Positions 1 to 8,748 of a stretch of 64,000 nt of DNA are shown one piece after another; positions within the stretch are counted from its first letter, which is position 1, and each line of letters opens with the position of its first letter. Source of the stretch: Paraflavitalea sp. CAU 1676. Its GTDB lineage: Bacteria; Bacteroidota; Bacteroidia; Chitinophagales; Chitinophagaceae. The translations under genes were made by a program, and so were the position numbers. The notes beneath the pieces are model-generated. The model saw nothing but the letters and a program-made list of their open reading frames with translations, was not told the origin of the DNA and searched no databases. The stretch spans positions 372,001 to 436,000 of the forward strand of contig NZ_JARHUJ010000004.1 in assembly GCF_029223285.1 (NCBI RefSeq), read 5' to 3'.

Positions 1-45
1 TTGTTTTTGAATTGGGCCCGATGCGCGAACTTAAAACGGAACAAC

Positions 46-1284
46 ATGGCCAGGAAACGAACTGCTGTCAATGAAAATGCTCTGCCGTTACTTAAACGGT
101 TAATACGTGTTAAATTAAACCTGAACTGCAGCACCTCTTCGCATATACAGCAGTTGCAACACGATATTCAACAGATCACCGGCGAATACCTTTCTTCTCA
201 AACACTCAATCGCTTTTTCGGCATCATCCATACAGGCTTCAACCCGTCGATGCATACACTCGATACGCTGGCAAGGTATGTGGGATATAAGTCGTTTGCG
301 GAATTTGAAATGCTGAATGCGGAAAAGAATTCAGAACAGATCAATTCTACTTTTACTTCACGTTTCATTGTATCGGTATTTGCCCAGATCAATCCGGAAG
401 AAAATATTGAGCCAGGTATACTGCAGGTAGTAAAGAATATTGCAACCCTTATGGCCGACGACCGTCAGCTGGCGGCGGAGGTATATTGCGCCATGGCGCC
501 CAGCATATTTGGGCGTAAGTTCTTCTTCGAACAGTTTGTCAATATAGATGCGCTCGATAATGTGTATGGCAACGGATTGCAATACTACCTGCTGAATGCA
601 CATAACCGCGAACAGAAATTCTTTGCTTATATATTGTATTGCTACCGGTATTTCCTAACCGCGCAGTCGGGCCTGTTCCAGAAGTTCTATGGCTTGCTCA
701 ATGCTTACCGTCAATCGGAGATCATGACCTTCCATCCATTGCTCGTTGACCGGTACTATGCCGTACTGGTGTTCAACCAGGTGATGGGTGGGAAGGAAGG
801 AAGCGAACAAACCTCCGAAAAAGGCGAGTTGGCCGATTTCGATATCTGGTCTTCACATGCTAAATCCTGTTATTGTGCAGGATACTTGGTGGGCGAGGCG
901 CTGCTGCTGGCAGGCGAGTTTGGCCGGTCGTGGGAGATTTTGAACAGTGATGAGATCAAGCCATCCAGTTTGTCGGGTTGCCTGCAGGAGGAATTCATAA
1001 CGCATTTGAGTATTCTAAAATTAACAAGCGGTTATTTCTCTAATCATATCAGCAATAAACGGGCAATGTCGCTATATTTGGAGCTAAGCGAAAAGCAGCT
1101 GCCAGTACTGCTGCATGATTACCTGACGTTTTATTTGTTGTTCCTGAAGCGTAGTTTATTTCCGAAGTCGGTCATCAGAAAAGAGGTGAATGAACAGCTG
1201 AGTTATCTTATCAGGAAGACAGGGTTCGTTTATTTCAGGGAGTTCGATATGCAACTACATAGATCGGAGTCAATATCGTTGTGA
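46..1284 (+). CDS. Hypothetical protein with HTH-like N-terminal region
   Basis: A 412-residue protein of unknown function. The open frame runs to the window edge, but the ATG at 46 (MARKRTAV) is the most natural start because the upstream residues look like non-coding read-through. Roughly residues 30-90 carry a pattern common in Bacteroidota proteins: a short helix, then TLNRFFGI, then a helix ending TLDTLARYVGYKSFAEFE. This resembles a degenerate helix-turn-helix and suggests nucleic-acid binding. The remaining 320 residues are helix-rich, have no signal peptide, and may form a TPR-like scaffold. It lies directly upstream of the polysaccharide locus in the same orientation, with a 0.4 kb gap, so a regulatory link is possible but unproven. 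Confidence 0.6.
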   Translation: MARKRTAVNENALPLLKRLIRVKLNLNCSTSSHIQQLQHDIQQITGEYLSSQTLNRFFGIIHTGFNPSMHTLDTLARYVGYKSFAEFEMLNAEKNSEQINSTFTSRFIVSVFAQINPEENIEPGILQVVKNIATLMADDRQLAAEVYCAMAPSIFGRKFFFEQFVNIDALDNVYGNGLQYYLLNAHNREQKFFAYILYCYRYFLTAQSGLFQKFYGLLNAYRQSEIMTFHPLLVDRYYAVLVFNQVMGGKEGSEQTSEKGELADFDIWSSHAKSCYCAGYLVGEALLLAGEFGRSWEILNSDEIKPSSLSGCLQEEFITHLSILKLTSGYFSNHISNKRAMSLYLELSEKQLPVLLHDYLTFYLLFLKRSLFPKSVIRKEVNEQLSYLIRKTGFVYFREFDMQLHRSESISL

Positions 1285-1710
1285 GGTGTAATTAATGGAG
1301 ATTAATGGAAAAAAAATTGGAAGAAAAACGTTGCATCTTTACTTACACGATTGAAAAATCCCAATTATCCACTCTAATGTCCTCGTTCATTTTTTCTTGT
1401 ATGTTCCTTCAGACTGATCACATTCCTTTTCCTTGTGAATAGCCCCTGTTTCAGCGTAATGCTATTCTTTGCCGCACAATCACGTTAAGATTACTGTACG
1501 ACGCAGTAAGCAATCACCTTTTCTCGTTTTTTCAGGACCACTGTTGGTATCACTACCCGCAGTAGCCGCTGATCTCTCATTCTATCTTCTTATCGAATTC
1601 TAAACCCCTTGGTGTGACAAGGGTCAGCGAAGCTTTATGTCAAAAACGCCTGTTGTGACAGGGGGAAGCGAAGCTTTGTGCCCATTGCCAGCCACGTGAA
1701 TACCAACGCT
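1285..1710 (+). other. Long leader upstream of the polysaccharide operon
   Basis: A 426-base stretch with no convincing gene. It is pyrimidine-rich on the + strand and contains an imperfect direct repeat just before the NusG-like gene. A near-consensus promoter element (TATTCTTTG, one base longer than TAnnTTTG) lies around 1463-1471, with no clear TTG box. In capsule operons of Bacteroides a long untranslated leader is where the UpxY antiterminator acts, so this is the expected place for such a site. That role is inferred. Confidence 0.45.
1613..1680 (+). repeat. Imperfect 27-bp direct repeat, 41-bp period
   Basis: Two copies, 1613-1639 and 1654-1680, match at 23 of 27 positions and share TGTGACA followed by GCGAAGCTTT. 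They lie 30 bases upstream of the predicted start of the NusG-like gene. They may be a recognition element in the leader or simply a chance local duplication. Confidence 0.55.
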
Positions 1711-2208
1711 ATGATGAAAAACGGAATACAATGGTATGCCGTATATACCAAACCCTGCTGGGAAAAGAAAGTAGCCGGATTGCTTGCGATGAATGGAATA
1801 GAACATTACTGCCCGCTGCAGCGCATAATAAGGCGCTGGAGTGATCGCAAGAAGGTTATCATGGAGCCGCTGTTCAAATCGTATGTGTTTGTGCGTATCA
1901 GTGAGAAAGCGCAAATACCCGTGCGTCAGGTAAGTGGAGTGCTCAGTTTTGTACAATACCTGGGCAGGCCTGCAGTAATCAAAGACGAAGAGATCGACAT
2001 CATTCGGCAATTCCTGAACGAATACAGAAATGTACGGCTCGAACGCATGGAGTTTAACATCAACGATCACGTTCGCGTAGTGAGCGGTCCATTTATGCAA
2101 ATGGAAGGCGACGTGCTCGAAGTAAAACATAAAACAGTAAAAGTATTATTGCCCTCCCTGGGCTTCCTCATGACCGCTGAGATCGAAAAATCCAATCTGG
2201 TAAAGTAA
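1711..2208 (+). CDS. NusG-like transcription antiterminator, UpxY family
   Basis: A 165-residue NusG paralogue. The N-terminal NGN domain is recognisable from [18 protein letters not shown], then a basic RRWSDRKK patch, then [14 protein letters not shown]-terminal KOW-type segment follows ([21 protein letters not shown]). Proteins of this type travel with RNA polymerase and suppress premature termination in one long operon; UpxY proteins of Bacteroides do this for capsule loci. The frame stays open upstream to a GTG at 1678, but the tandem ATG codons at 1711/1714 sit at the usual distance before the NGN domain. Being first in the locus supports operon-specific antitermination of the genes downstream. 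Confidence 0.88.
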   Translation: MMKNGIQWYAVYTKPCWEKKVAGLLAMNGIEHYCPLQRIIRRWSDRKKVIMEPLFKSYVFVRISEKAQIPVRQVSGVLSFVQYLGRPAVIKDEEIDIIRQFLNEYRNVRLERMEFNINDHVRVVSGPFMQMEGDVLEVKHKTVKVLLPSLGFLMTAEIEKSNLVK

Positions 2209-2281
2209 CACCTTCTGTGTTGGTGCGCGTCCTGCACCGATTTATTTCCTCCACCATTCGCTTAAACAGCTACTCAATAAT

Positions 2282-3568
2282 ATGAGACAACATAAGATTG
2301 CCATCATTGGCCTGGGATATGTTGGCCTGCCCCTGGCCGTAGAATTTGCCAAGAAGTACCCCGTTGTTGGATTTGATATCAACGAAAGAAGGGTAGAAGA
2401 CCTTCGGAAAGCACATGACCGCACCCTGGAAACCAGTGCTGAAGAACTGGAAGAAGTGATCAAAGAAGCGAACGATCAGGAGCCTGGCTTGTTCATCACC
2501 TTTCAGCCAGAGATGCTGTGGGACGTGAACGTATATATTATTACAGTTCCTACCCCGGTCGACAAACACAACCGGCCCGACCTAACGCCACTGCGCAAGT
2601 CGAGCACCACCGTGGCCAGGGTGTTACGCAAAGGTGATATCGTGGTGTATGAATCTACCGTTTATCCGGGTGTTACAGAAGAAGAGTGTGTGCCTATACT
2701 CGAAAAGGTATCCGGTCTCGTTTTCAATAAAGATTTTTACGCGGGTTACTCGCCCGAGCGCATCAATCCTGGCGATAAAGAGCATACCGTTACCAAGATC
2801 AAGAAAGTTACCTCGGGTTCCACCCCCGAAGCTGCAAACATTATCAATGAATTGTACAGGAGCATCATTACGGCTGGTACCCACCTGGCGCCTTCTATCA
2901 AGGTGGCTGAAGCGGCTAAAGTGATCGAGAATGCACAACGTGATATTAATATTGCCTTCATCAACGAACTGGCAAAGATCTTCAACTGCCTTAATATCGA
3001 TACCGGCGACGTATTGGCCGCTGCGGCTACAAAATGGAACTTCCTGCCTTTTAAACCAGGCCTTGTGGGTGGACATTGTATAGGCGTGGATCCGTACTAC
3101 CTCGCACAGAAAGCCCTGGAGGCTGGTTATCATCCCGAGATCATACTGGCTGGCCGCCGGTTGAACGATGGCATGGGTGCATACGTAGCCGGAGAGGTGA
3201 TTAAGATGATGGTGAGGAAGGGCATCCAGGTGGCAGGCAGCCGGGCGCTGGTGATGGGTATCACCTTCAAAGAGAATTGTCCGGATGTGCGGAATACCAA
3301 GGTGATCGATATTGTTCGCTATCTCAAATCCTACCACATACATGTAGATGTATACGATCCCTGGGCAGATCCCGTAGAAGTACAACATGAGTATTGCATC
3401 AGTACCCTCCGTGAATTACCGGCCGGCAATAATTACGATGCCGTGATCCTTACGGTGGCCCATCAGGAGTTTACGCCCGAGGTAGTGCGCAAACTATCCA
3501 ACGGACGCAGTATTCTGTTTGATGTGAAATCGGTATTGGACAAAGAATTGGTCGACGCTCGCTTATAA
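2282..3568 (+). CDS. tviB: Nucleotide-sugar 6-dehydrogenase, TviB/WbpO-like
   Basis: A 428-residue UDP-sugar dehydrogenase that oxidises C6 of a UDP-N-acetylhexosamine to the uronic acid with two NAD+. The N-terminal Rossmann motif GLGYVG is at residues 10-15. The catalytic Cys is C266 in [12 protein letters not shown]. The central helix [20 protein letters not shown] and the C-terminal NAD-binding domain are present, so length and order fit the family. The N-terminus and the TLE motif resemble TviB/VipA more than UDP-glucose dehydrogenases. The adjacent WbpP-like epimerase supports UDP-GalNAcA as the product; UDP-GlcNAcA or UDP-ManNAcA are alternatives. Confidence 0.88.
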   Translation: MRQHKIAIIGLGYVGLPLAVEFAKKYPVVGFDINERRVEDLRKAHDRTLETSAEELEEVIKEANDQEPGLFITFQPEMLWDVNVYIITVPTPVDKHNRPDLTPLRKSSTTVARVLRKGDIVVYESTVYPGVTEEECVPILEKVSGLVFNKDFYAGYSPERINPGDKEHTVTKIKKVTSGSTPEAANIINELYRSIITAGTHLAPSIKVAEAAKVIENAQRDINIAFINELAKIFNCLNIDTGDVLAAAATKWNFLPFKPGLVGGHCIGVDPYYLAQKALEAGYHPEIILAGRRLNDGMGAYVAGEVIKMMVRKGIQVAGSRALVMGITFKENCPDVRNTKVIDIVRYLKSYHIHVDVYDPWADPVEVQHEYCISTLRELPAGNNYDAVILTVAHQEFTPEVVRKLSNGRSILFDVKSVLDKELVDARL

Positions 3569-3580
3569 AACAACTACCCT

Positions 3581-4582
3581 ATGCAGTTTCAACAATTTCA
3601 CCAGGAGGATATCAGCAACAGAAGGTTCCTCGTAACCGGCGGCGCCGGCTTTATCGGATCATCAATCGTAGAGTACCTGGTTCAATACCAGGCAGGTTTT
3701 ATCAGAATACTGGATAATTTCTCTACCGGTTCATTGGATAATATCCGGCCGTGGCTATCACTCCCGAATGTAGAATTGATGGAAGGTGATATCCGCGATG
3801 CCGATGCCTGCCGCCAGGCGCTGGAGGGGATCGACTTTGTAACCCATCAGGCTGCCCTCGGGTCGGTTCCCCGCTCGATCAATGACCCTGTTACCTCTAA
3901 CGACGTTAACATAGGCGGCTTTCTGAACTTGCTTGTAGCAGCGCGCGATGCCGGCGTAAAAAGAATGGTATATGCGGCCAGCTCCAGTACTTACGGAGAC
4001 CATCCAGGTTTGCCGAAAGTGGAAGACAAAACCGGAAAGCCATTGTCGCCCTACGCGGTCACCAAACTGGTGAATGAGCTATACGCCGAGGTGTTTTCTT
4101 CCCTGTATGAATTCCATACCATCGGTCTACGTTATTTCAATGTCTTTGGCCCACGGCAAAATCCCAACGGACCCTACGCCGCCGTAATACCATTGTTCAT
4201 CGACGCAGCTTTGAAAGACGAAAGCCCTTATATTAATGGTGATGGCAACACGAGCCGTGACTTTACATTCGTAGCCAATGCCGTTCAGGCCAATATCAGG
4301 TCACTACTGACCCCTTCACTGGTAAAGCATGAGGTCATGAACATCGCCGTTGGGCAGGCTACCTCCCTCAACGAATTGTGGGCCCATATCGGCGATATCC
4401 TCGACAAAGAAATAACCCCGGTTTACCGGCCCGAGCGGAAAGGCGATGTAAAACACAGCCTGGCAGATATCACCAAAGCCTCACAACTAATCGGCTACCA
4501 ACCTGCCGTACTGGTACGGGCAGGATTGGAATTGGCCGTTGAATGGTATAAGTTGAACGTACTGCAGTCCCTGCACTCCTGA
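3581..4582 (+). CDS. wbpP: UDP-GlcNAc C4-epimerase, WbpP/TviC-like
   Basis: A 333-residue extended short-chain dehydrogenase/reductase. The NAD-binding motif TGGAGFIG is at residues 19-26, and the catalytic pair is Y158/K162 in YAVTK, preceded by SSSTYGD. The segment ALGSVPRSINDPVTSNDVN is characteristic of WbpP/TviC, which interconvert UDP-GlcNAc and UDP-GalNAc or their uronic acids. It starts 12 bases after the dehydrogenase gene, and the two together form the standard route to UDP-GalNAcA in Pseudomonas O6 and Vi antigen synthesis. Fine substrate choice cannot be read from the sequence. Confidence 0.88.
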   Translation: MQFQQFHQEDISNRRFLVTGGAGFIGSSIVEYLVQYQAGFIRILDNFSTGSLDNIRPWLSLPNVELMEGDIRDADACRQALEGIDFVTHQAALGSVPRSINDPVTSNDVNIGGFLNLLVAARDAGVKRMVYAASSSTYGDHPGLPKVEDKTGKPLSPYAVTKLVNELYAEVFSSLYEFHTIGLRYFNVFGPRQNPNGPYAAVIPLFIDAALKDESPYINGDGNTSRDFTFVANAVQANIRSLLTPSLVKHEVMNIAVGQATSLNELWAHIGDILDKEITPVYRPERKGDVKHSLADITKASQLIGYQPAVLVRAGLELAVEWYKLNVLQSLHS

Positions 4583-4619
4583 TTTCACCATCGTATTCTG
4601 TTTATAAAAAATAATCCCC

Positions 4620-5423
4620 ATGAAACGGATAACATTTAGCAGACTCCACCTGCAAATGATCGTTTTTGTTTGCCTCGCAACCAGCGTCATTTCATGTACT
4701 TCCTCTAAGAAACTGAATTATTTCAACGACCTGCCCGACTCAACCTACGTAAAACTTCCCCCGGTTGTTGAAGAAGAACGGGTGATCGGAAAAGGCGACG
4801 TGCTCGATATTAGCTTTAGTGCGAAAGACCAGGATGCAGTAACGCCATTTAATAAACAAACCAGTGCGGCCATGACACCGGCCCCTGGCGCCAAAGGTGC
4901 AACGCCAATACCGGCCCAGGGATATACGGTAGATCCGTTGGGTGCCATCGAAATGCCGGTGATCGGGAAAATGGAAGTGAAGGGAATGACCTCCCGACAA
5001 TTGAAGAACAGGTTGACGACGATGGTGAGTCCCTATCTCAAGGATCCGATCGTCGAGGTAAAATTCTCTTCCTTCAACGTAACGGTATTGGGAGAGGTGC
5101 GGGCGCCCGGTACATTCAGTCTGCCGTCGAACCGTACCACGATATTTGAGGCATTGGCGGCGGCAGGCGACCTGCCCCATTCAGCCAAAAAATACAACGT
5201 CAAGCTCTATCGCGATTATAATGGCGAAAGGGCTGTGATTAAAATAGATCTCAACGACAAAAGCCTGCTTTACAACCACCAGGTATTTCAAATGAGGCCC
5301 AATGATGTGTTGTACGTCCAAACACGCAAAGGGTCGATCTTCAAAGAAGACTTTGGATTGTTTGCCTCCATTGTTACCCTGGTTGTGAGCATTGTAACAC
5401 TAGGTCTCACTATTTCGAATTAA
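4620..5423 (+). CDS. wza: Wza-like polysaccharide export lipoprotein
   Basis: A 267-residue outer-membrane polysaccharide export protein. A lipoprotein signal ends at C26 (SVISC), followed by KKLNYFNDL, typical of Bacteroidota members. The Poly_export domain is shown by GKGDVLDISF and then VDPLGAIEMPVIGKMEVKGMT. The SLBB domain follows (FNVTVLGEVRAPGTFSL). A C-terminal hydrophobic helix (FASIVTLVVSIVTLGLTI) corresponds to the membrane-spanning helix of Wza. It forms the outer-membrane channel and works with the Wzc-like partner encoded 15 bases downstream. Confidence 0.9.
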   Translation: MKRITFSRLHLQMIVFVCLATSVISCTSSKKLNYFNDLPDSTYVKLPPVVEEERVIGKGDVLDISFSAKDQDAVTPFNKQTSAAMTPAPGAKGATPIPAQGYTVDPLGAIEMPVIGKMEVKGMTSRQLKNRLTTMVSPYLKDPIVEVKFSSFNVTVLGEVRAPGTFSLPSNRTTIFEALAAAGDLPHSAKKYNVKLYRDYNGERAVIKIDLNDKSLLYNHQVFQMRPNDVLYVQTRKGSIFKEDFGLFASIVTLVVSIVTLGLTISN

Positions 5424-5438
5424 GTAAAAGCCATTTTC

Positions 5439-7793
5439 ATGGAACAATCATTCATGGAAGGAAATGAGAACAACAGCAGCTTTGATGTAAAGCGCTTTCT
5501 TACTAAGATCCTTAAGAATTATCTGTGGTTCATCGTTTCCATTGTAACCTTTGCTGGGGCCGCCTGGGCCTATTTGCGCTATTCGGTACCGCTGTACCAG
5601 GTAGCAACTTTTATCCAGGTACAACAGCCTAATGATGCAGCTGCTATTCTGGGCGGATCTCCCTTCTCCAGCAACGGCAATGCCAACGCCCGCAATTATC
5701 CCGACATCAATGGGGAGATCTTTAAGCTGCAATCAGCTGCCCTGATCGGCGAAGTGGTCGATTCCCTCCGGCTCGACATCGCGGTAACTACAAAAGGAAA
5801 GTTGCAGGATATGCCGGTGGCGCTCGATCAGCTGCCCTTTACCATCGATGTAGGCAGAATGGATCCGAAAAAGCAAAGTGTCACATATAACCTTCAACTA
5901 ACCAGCGATTCTTATCTGTTCAAAACAGATCACCAGCAGGTGAAAGGGATCTATGGCGAACCACTCCTGCTGGGCGGCGATACCGTCATGCTGAGGTTGC
6001 GCGACCTGGCCGGCGTGAAGCCGAACAAAACATGGCAGGTAAGGTTCCTGAGCCGAACGGGCGCTATCGCACTCTATACCGGCCGCCTTACCGTAGGGCA
6101 GGTGCCTAAAGGAGGTATGGGGATGATCCAATTAGTGATGCGCGACGAGATTCCTCAGCGTGCTCAAAAGATTGTAAATGTACTGATCAATAAATACGAC
6201 CTGGCGAATTACCTGTTCAAGAACAAGGCACTGCGTTCGGAGATCCAGTGGCTCGATAACAGACTGGCCACTGTGAACGAGGAATTGAATACCCAGGAAA
6301 ATTATGTCAGGAATTTCAAGGCCAACAATAAGATCAACGATGTGTCGTCATCAGCCAATCAGTTGCTGAGCAGCCTCACCTCCATCGATACTAAGAAAAG
6401 CGACAACGACTATAAGGAGAACCTCCTGAAGCTGATCGAGAACAATATCAATAACAACAATGGTAAAGAAGAACGGATCAATGTACCTGGCTTGCAGGAT
6501 GGCGACCTGATTGCCCTGGTGGGGAAATACAACGACCTCGTAAGCCAGAAAGCTACGATCCTGGAACAGGCAGCTCCCCTCGATCTGCGCCTGCCTCCTA
6601 TTAATGCCAAGATTGAATCCACCAAAGAGAACATTGTAAACCGCATATCCAGCATCCGCCAGGAGCTGGCTACCAGCAATAACTTTTTGGCAGGGCAGGA
6701 ACGCAGCACTACCGGCCGTTTTGTTACACTTCCGGAAAAGGAAAAAGATTATATCCAGGTAAACCGTCTGCTGAACATTAAACAGTCGCTCTATGTGTTC
6801 CTGTTGCAAAAGAAGGAAGATAAGAATATAGAGTTTGCTTCTTCGGCCATTACCGGTTCCCGTATTGTGGACTGGCGGGTGAATGGCGTGCAGGACCCCA
6901 AACCATCCATGGTGTATATAGGCGCCTTCCTGGCTGGTGTGCTGATACCCGCAATGATCATTCTCATCAGGTTCATGCTCAATAAAAGGATCGAGACCCC
7001 CGCAGAAATATATAAGACAACCACACTGCCTATTGCCGGCGAGATCGCCTACGTAGGCAAAATGGAAAATGAAATGGTGATGAGGCCAGGCAATGTATCG
7101 CCGGTGGCCGAGCAGTTCCGTACACTGCGCACGAACATCTCTTACCTCAACCAGGGAACGCCTAATAAAGTGTTGCTCATCACATCGGGGGTGAGCGGAG
7201 AAGGCAAGAGCTTCATCAGCCTCAACCTGGCCAATACACTGGCCATCACCAACAAGAAAACCGTGCTGATCGAATTTGACCTGCGCAATCCCAGTCTGGC
7301 CGCCCACCTGGGCGCCAATACCAACACGGGTATAGCGAACTTCCTTACAGGCGAGGTGGAATTAAGTCAGATCATTCAACCGGTGGAAGGGGCCGACAAC
7401 CTCTTCTTCATCAGCGCCGGGCTGCCTTTACCGGCCAACCCGGGTGAGATCATTTTGAAGAACGAAATGCAATCATTGTTTGAACAGTTGCGGCAAAACT
7501 TCGAATTTATTGTACTGGATACACCGCCTATTGAAGCCGTGTCGGATGCACTGACATTGGGGAAATGGGCAGACGCAACCTTCTTTGTGCTGCGCCACAA
7601 ATATTCACTCCGTTCATCCCTCGTTAGAATGCACCGCCTGTATGAAGACCACAAACTACCCCGTCCGGCACTGATCATCAATGGCATCAAACGCGGCGAA
7701 GGATTTAATAACGTGCATGGTTATGGATATGGATATGGAGATATGGACAAAATGAAACGTAAGAAACAAAAGGTTCGCCTGAAGATCGCCTGA
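5439..7793 (+). CDS. wzc: Wzc-like chain-length determinant and tyrosine autokinase
   Basis: A 784-residue polysaccharide co-polymerase and BY-kinase. TM1 is near residues 28-48, followed by a large coiled-coil periplasmic domain and TM2 near 490-512. The cytoplasmic kinase has Walker A (G584 to S591, with K590), Walker A' with D614 in VLIEFDLRNPS, and Walker B with D694 in FIVLDTPP. The C-terminal tail has only three clustered tyrosines, Y762, Y764 and Y766, in GYGYGYG, followed by a basic end. Phosphorylation there normally cycles octamer assembly and sets chain length. Pairing with the preceding Wza-like gene supports a Wzy-type export machine. Confidence 0.93.
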   Translation: MEQSFMEGNENNSSFDVKRFLTKILKNYLWFIVSIVTFAGAAWAYLRYSVPLYQVATFIQVQQPNDAAAILGGSPFSSNGNANARNYPDINGEIFKLQSAALIGEVVDSLRLDIAVTTKGKLQDMPVALDQLPFTIDVGRMDPKKQSVTYNLQLTSDSYLFKTDHQQVKGIYGEPLLLGGDTVMLRLRDLAGVKPNKTWQVRFLSRTGAIALYTGRLTVGQVPKGGMGMIQLVMRDEIPQRAQKIVNVLINKYDLANYLFKNKALRSEIQWLDNRLATVNEELNTQENYVRNFKANNKINDVSSSANQLLSSLTSIDTKKSDNDYKENLLKLIENNINNNNGKEERINVPGLQDGDLIALVGKYNDLVSQKATILEQAAPLDLRLPPINAKIESTKENIVNRISSIRQELATSNNFLAGQERSTTGRFVTLPEKEKDYIQVNRLLNIKQSLYVFLLQKKEDKNIEFASSAITGSRIVDWRVNGVQDPKPSMVYIGAFLAGVLIPAMIILIRFMLNKRIETPAEIYKTTTLPIAGEIAYVGKMENEMVMRPGNVSPVAEQFRTLRTNISYLNQGTPNKVLLITSGVSGEGKSFISLNLANTLAITNKKTVLIEFDLRNPSLAAHLGANTNTGIANFLTGEVELSQIIQPVEGADNLFFISAGLPLPANPGEIILKNEMQSLFEQLRQNFEFIVLDTPPIEAVSDALTLGKWADATFFVLRHKYSLRSSLVRMHRLYEDHKLPRPALIINGIKRGEGFNNVHGYGYGYGDMDKMKRKKQKVRLKIA

Positions 7794-7854
7794 CCCTTAC
7801 AACCTTATCCTGGTTATTCATCAGTAACACCCCTAAACAAATGAACCAGGAATC

Positions 7855-8748
7855 ATGGAACCCACAGTCAGTATTTGCATGAGCACCCACCGCCATGAGC
7901 GGTACGTCACGCAGGCTATTGAGGGAGTAATGATGCAGCAAACCAGTTTTCCGATCCAATTGGTGATCGGTGAAGATCTCTCAGATGACAGTACACGATT
8001 GGTTTGCGAAGAGTTGGCTGAACGTTATAGCCCCCACATCAAATTATTGCCGTCCGACAAAAATTACGGGCAAAATCACAATCTGTCTCGGATCATCCAC
8101 GCCTGCACAGGCAAATACATTGCGATGTGCGAAGGCGATGACTATTGGATCGATCCGGCCAAGTTACAGAAGCAGGTTGAGTTCCTGGAAGCGCATCCCA
8201 ATTACGTCATGTGTTTTCACCCCATCAACACGGTCGACCCGGAGAGCCGGCTGCTGGAAGAACAGATCGCCGACGGAAAGGTAATTCACTACCGGGCGAT
8301 GGAATTCTTTCACCTGTTCGTGCCCACGTTATCGATCGTATTCAGGAATTGCCTGGATCAATTCCCGGAAGAGTTCTTCAAGATCAAAAGCACCGACGCT
8401 TTTATAGTAGGCATGCTTTCGGGATTTGGAGATGGGGCACGATTGGGTTTTGTAGGAGGTTGCTACCGTAAACACGAGGGCGGCCTGTACAATCAGCTTA
8501 CTGTGCTCAACAAGTACAAGCAAGCCATCCATACCAGGAGGTGGATGTGGCGCTCGGCTTATTTCAGAAAAGAGCAGCGCAGGGAGATCAAACGGGAACT
8601 GCGACGACGGGAACTACTTTATCTAAAGATCTTCCTGAAGAAAAAACAATTGCTAAACTGTGTGCGGTTGTCTCTTTTCTATGTTGGACTTGATCTGACC
8701 GCGGCCGATTACTGTATTTCTGCTTTCACTTTATACATCAACCTGTGA
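7855..8748 (+). CDS. Glycosyltransferase family 2
   Basis: A 297-residue GT-A fold transferase. The N-terminus VSICMSTHRHERYVTQAIEG is followed by VIGEDLSDDSTR and the metal-binding motif MCEGDDYW. It closely resembles the transferases at 13892 and 16960, sharing the SFPIQLVIGED, KLQKQVEFLEAHP and RYRKH-type segments, so the three are paralogues within the locus. It lacks membrane segments apart from a weakly hydrophobic tail. The gene overlaps the ABC transporter gene by four bases (GTGA), suggesting translational coupling. Donor and acceptor are unknown. Confidence 0.88.
   Translation: MEPTVSICMSTHRHERYVTQAIEGVMMQQTSFPIQLVIGEDLSDDSTRLVCEELAERYSPHIKLLPSDKNYGQNHNLSRIIHACTGKYIAMCEGDDYWIDPAKLQKQVEFLEAHPNYVMCFHPINTVDPESRLLEEQIADGKVIHYRAMEFFHLFVPTLSIVFRNCLDQFPEEFFKIKSTDAFIVGMLSGFGDGARLGFVGGCYRKHEGGLYNQLTVLNKYKQAIHTRRWMWRSAYFRKEQRREIKRELRRRELLYLKIFLKKKQLLNCVRLSLFYVGLDLTAADYCISAFTLYINL

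Noticed and set aside
2624-3388. 254-codon open frame on the - strand
   Set aside because: It is antisense to the nucleotide-sugar dehydrogenase, which has all its family motifs.
6351-7307. 318-codon open frame on the - strand
   Set aside because: It is antisense to the wzc-like gene and its composition is unlike a real protein.
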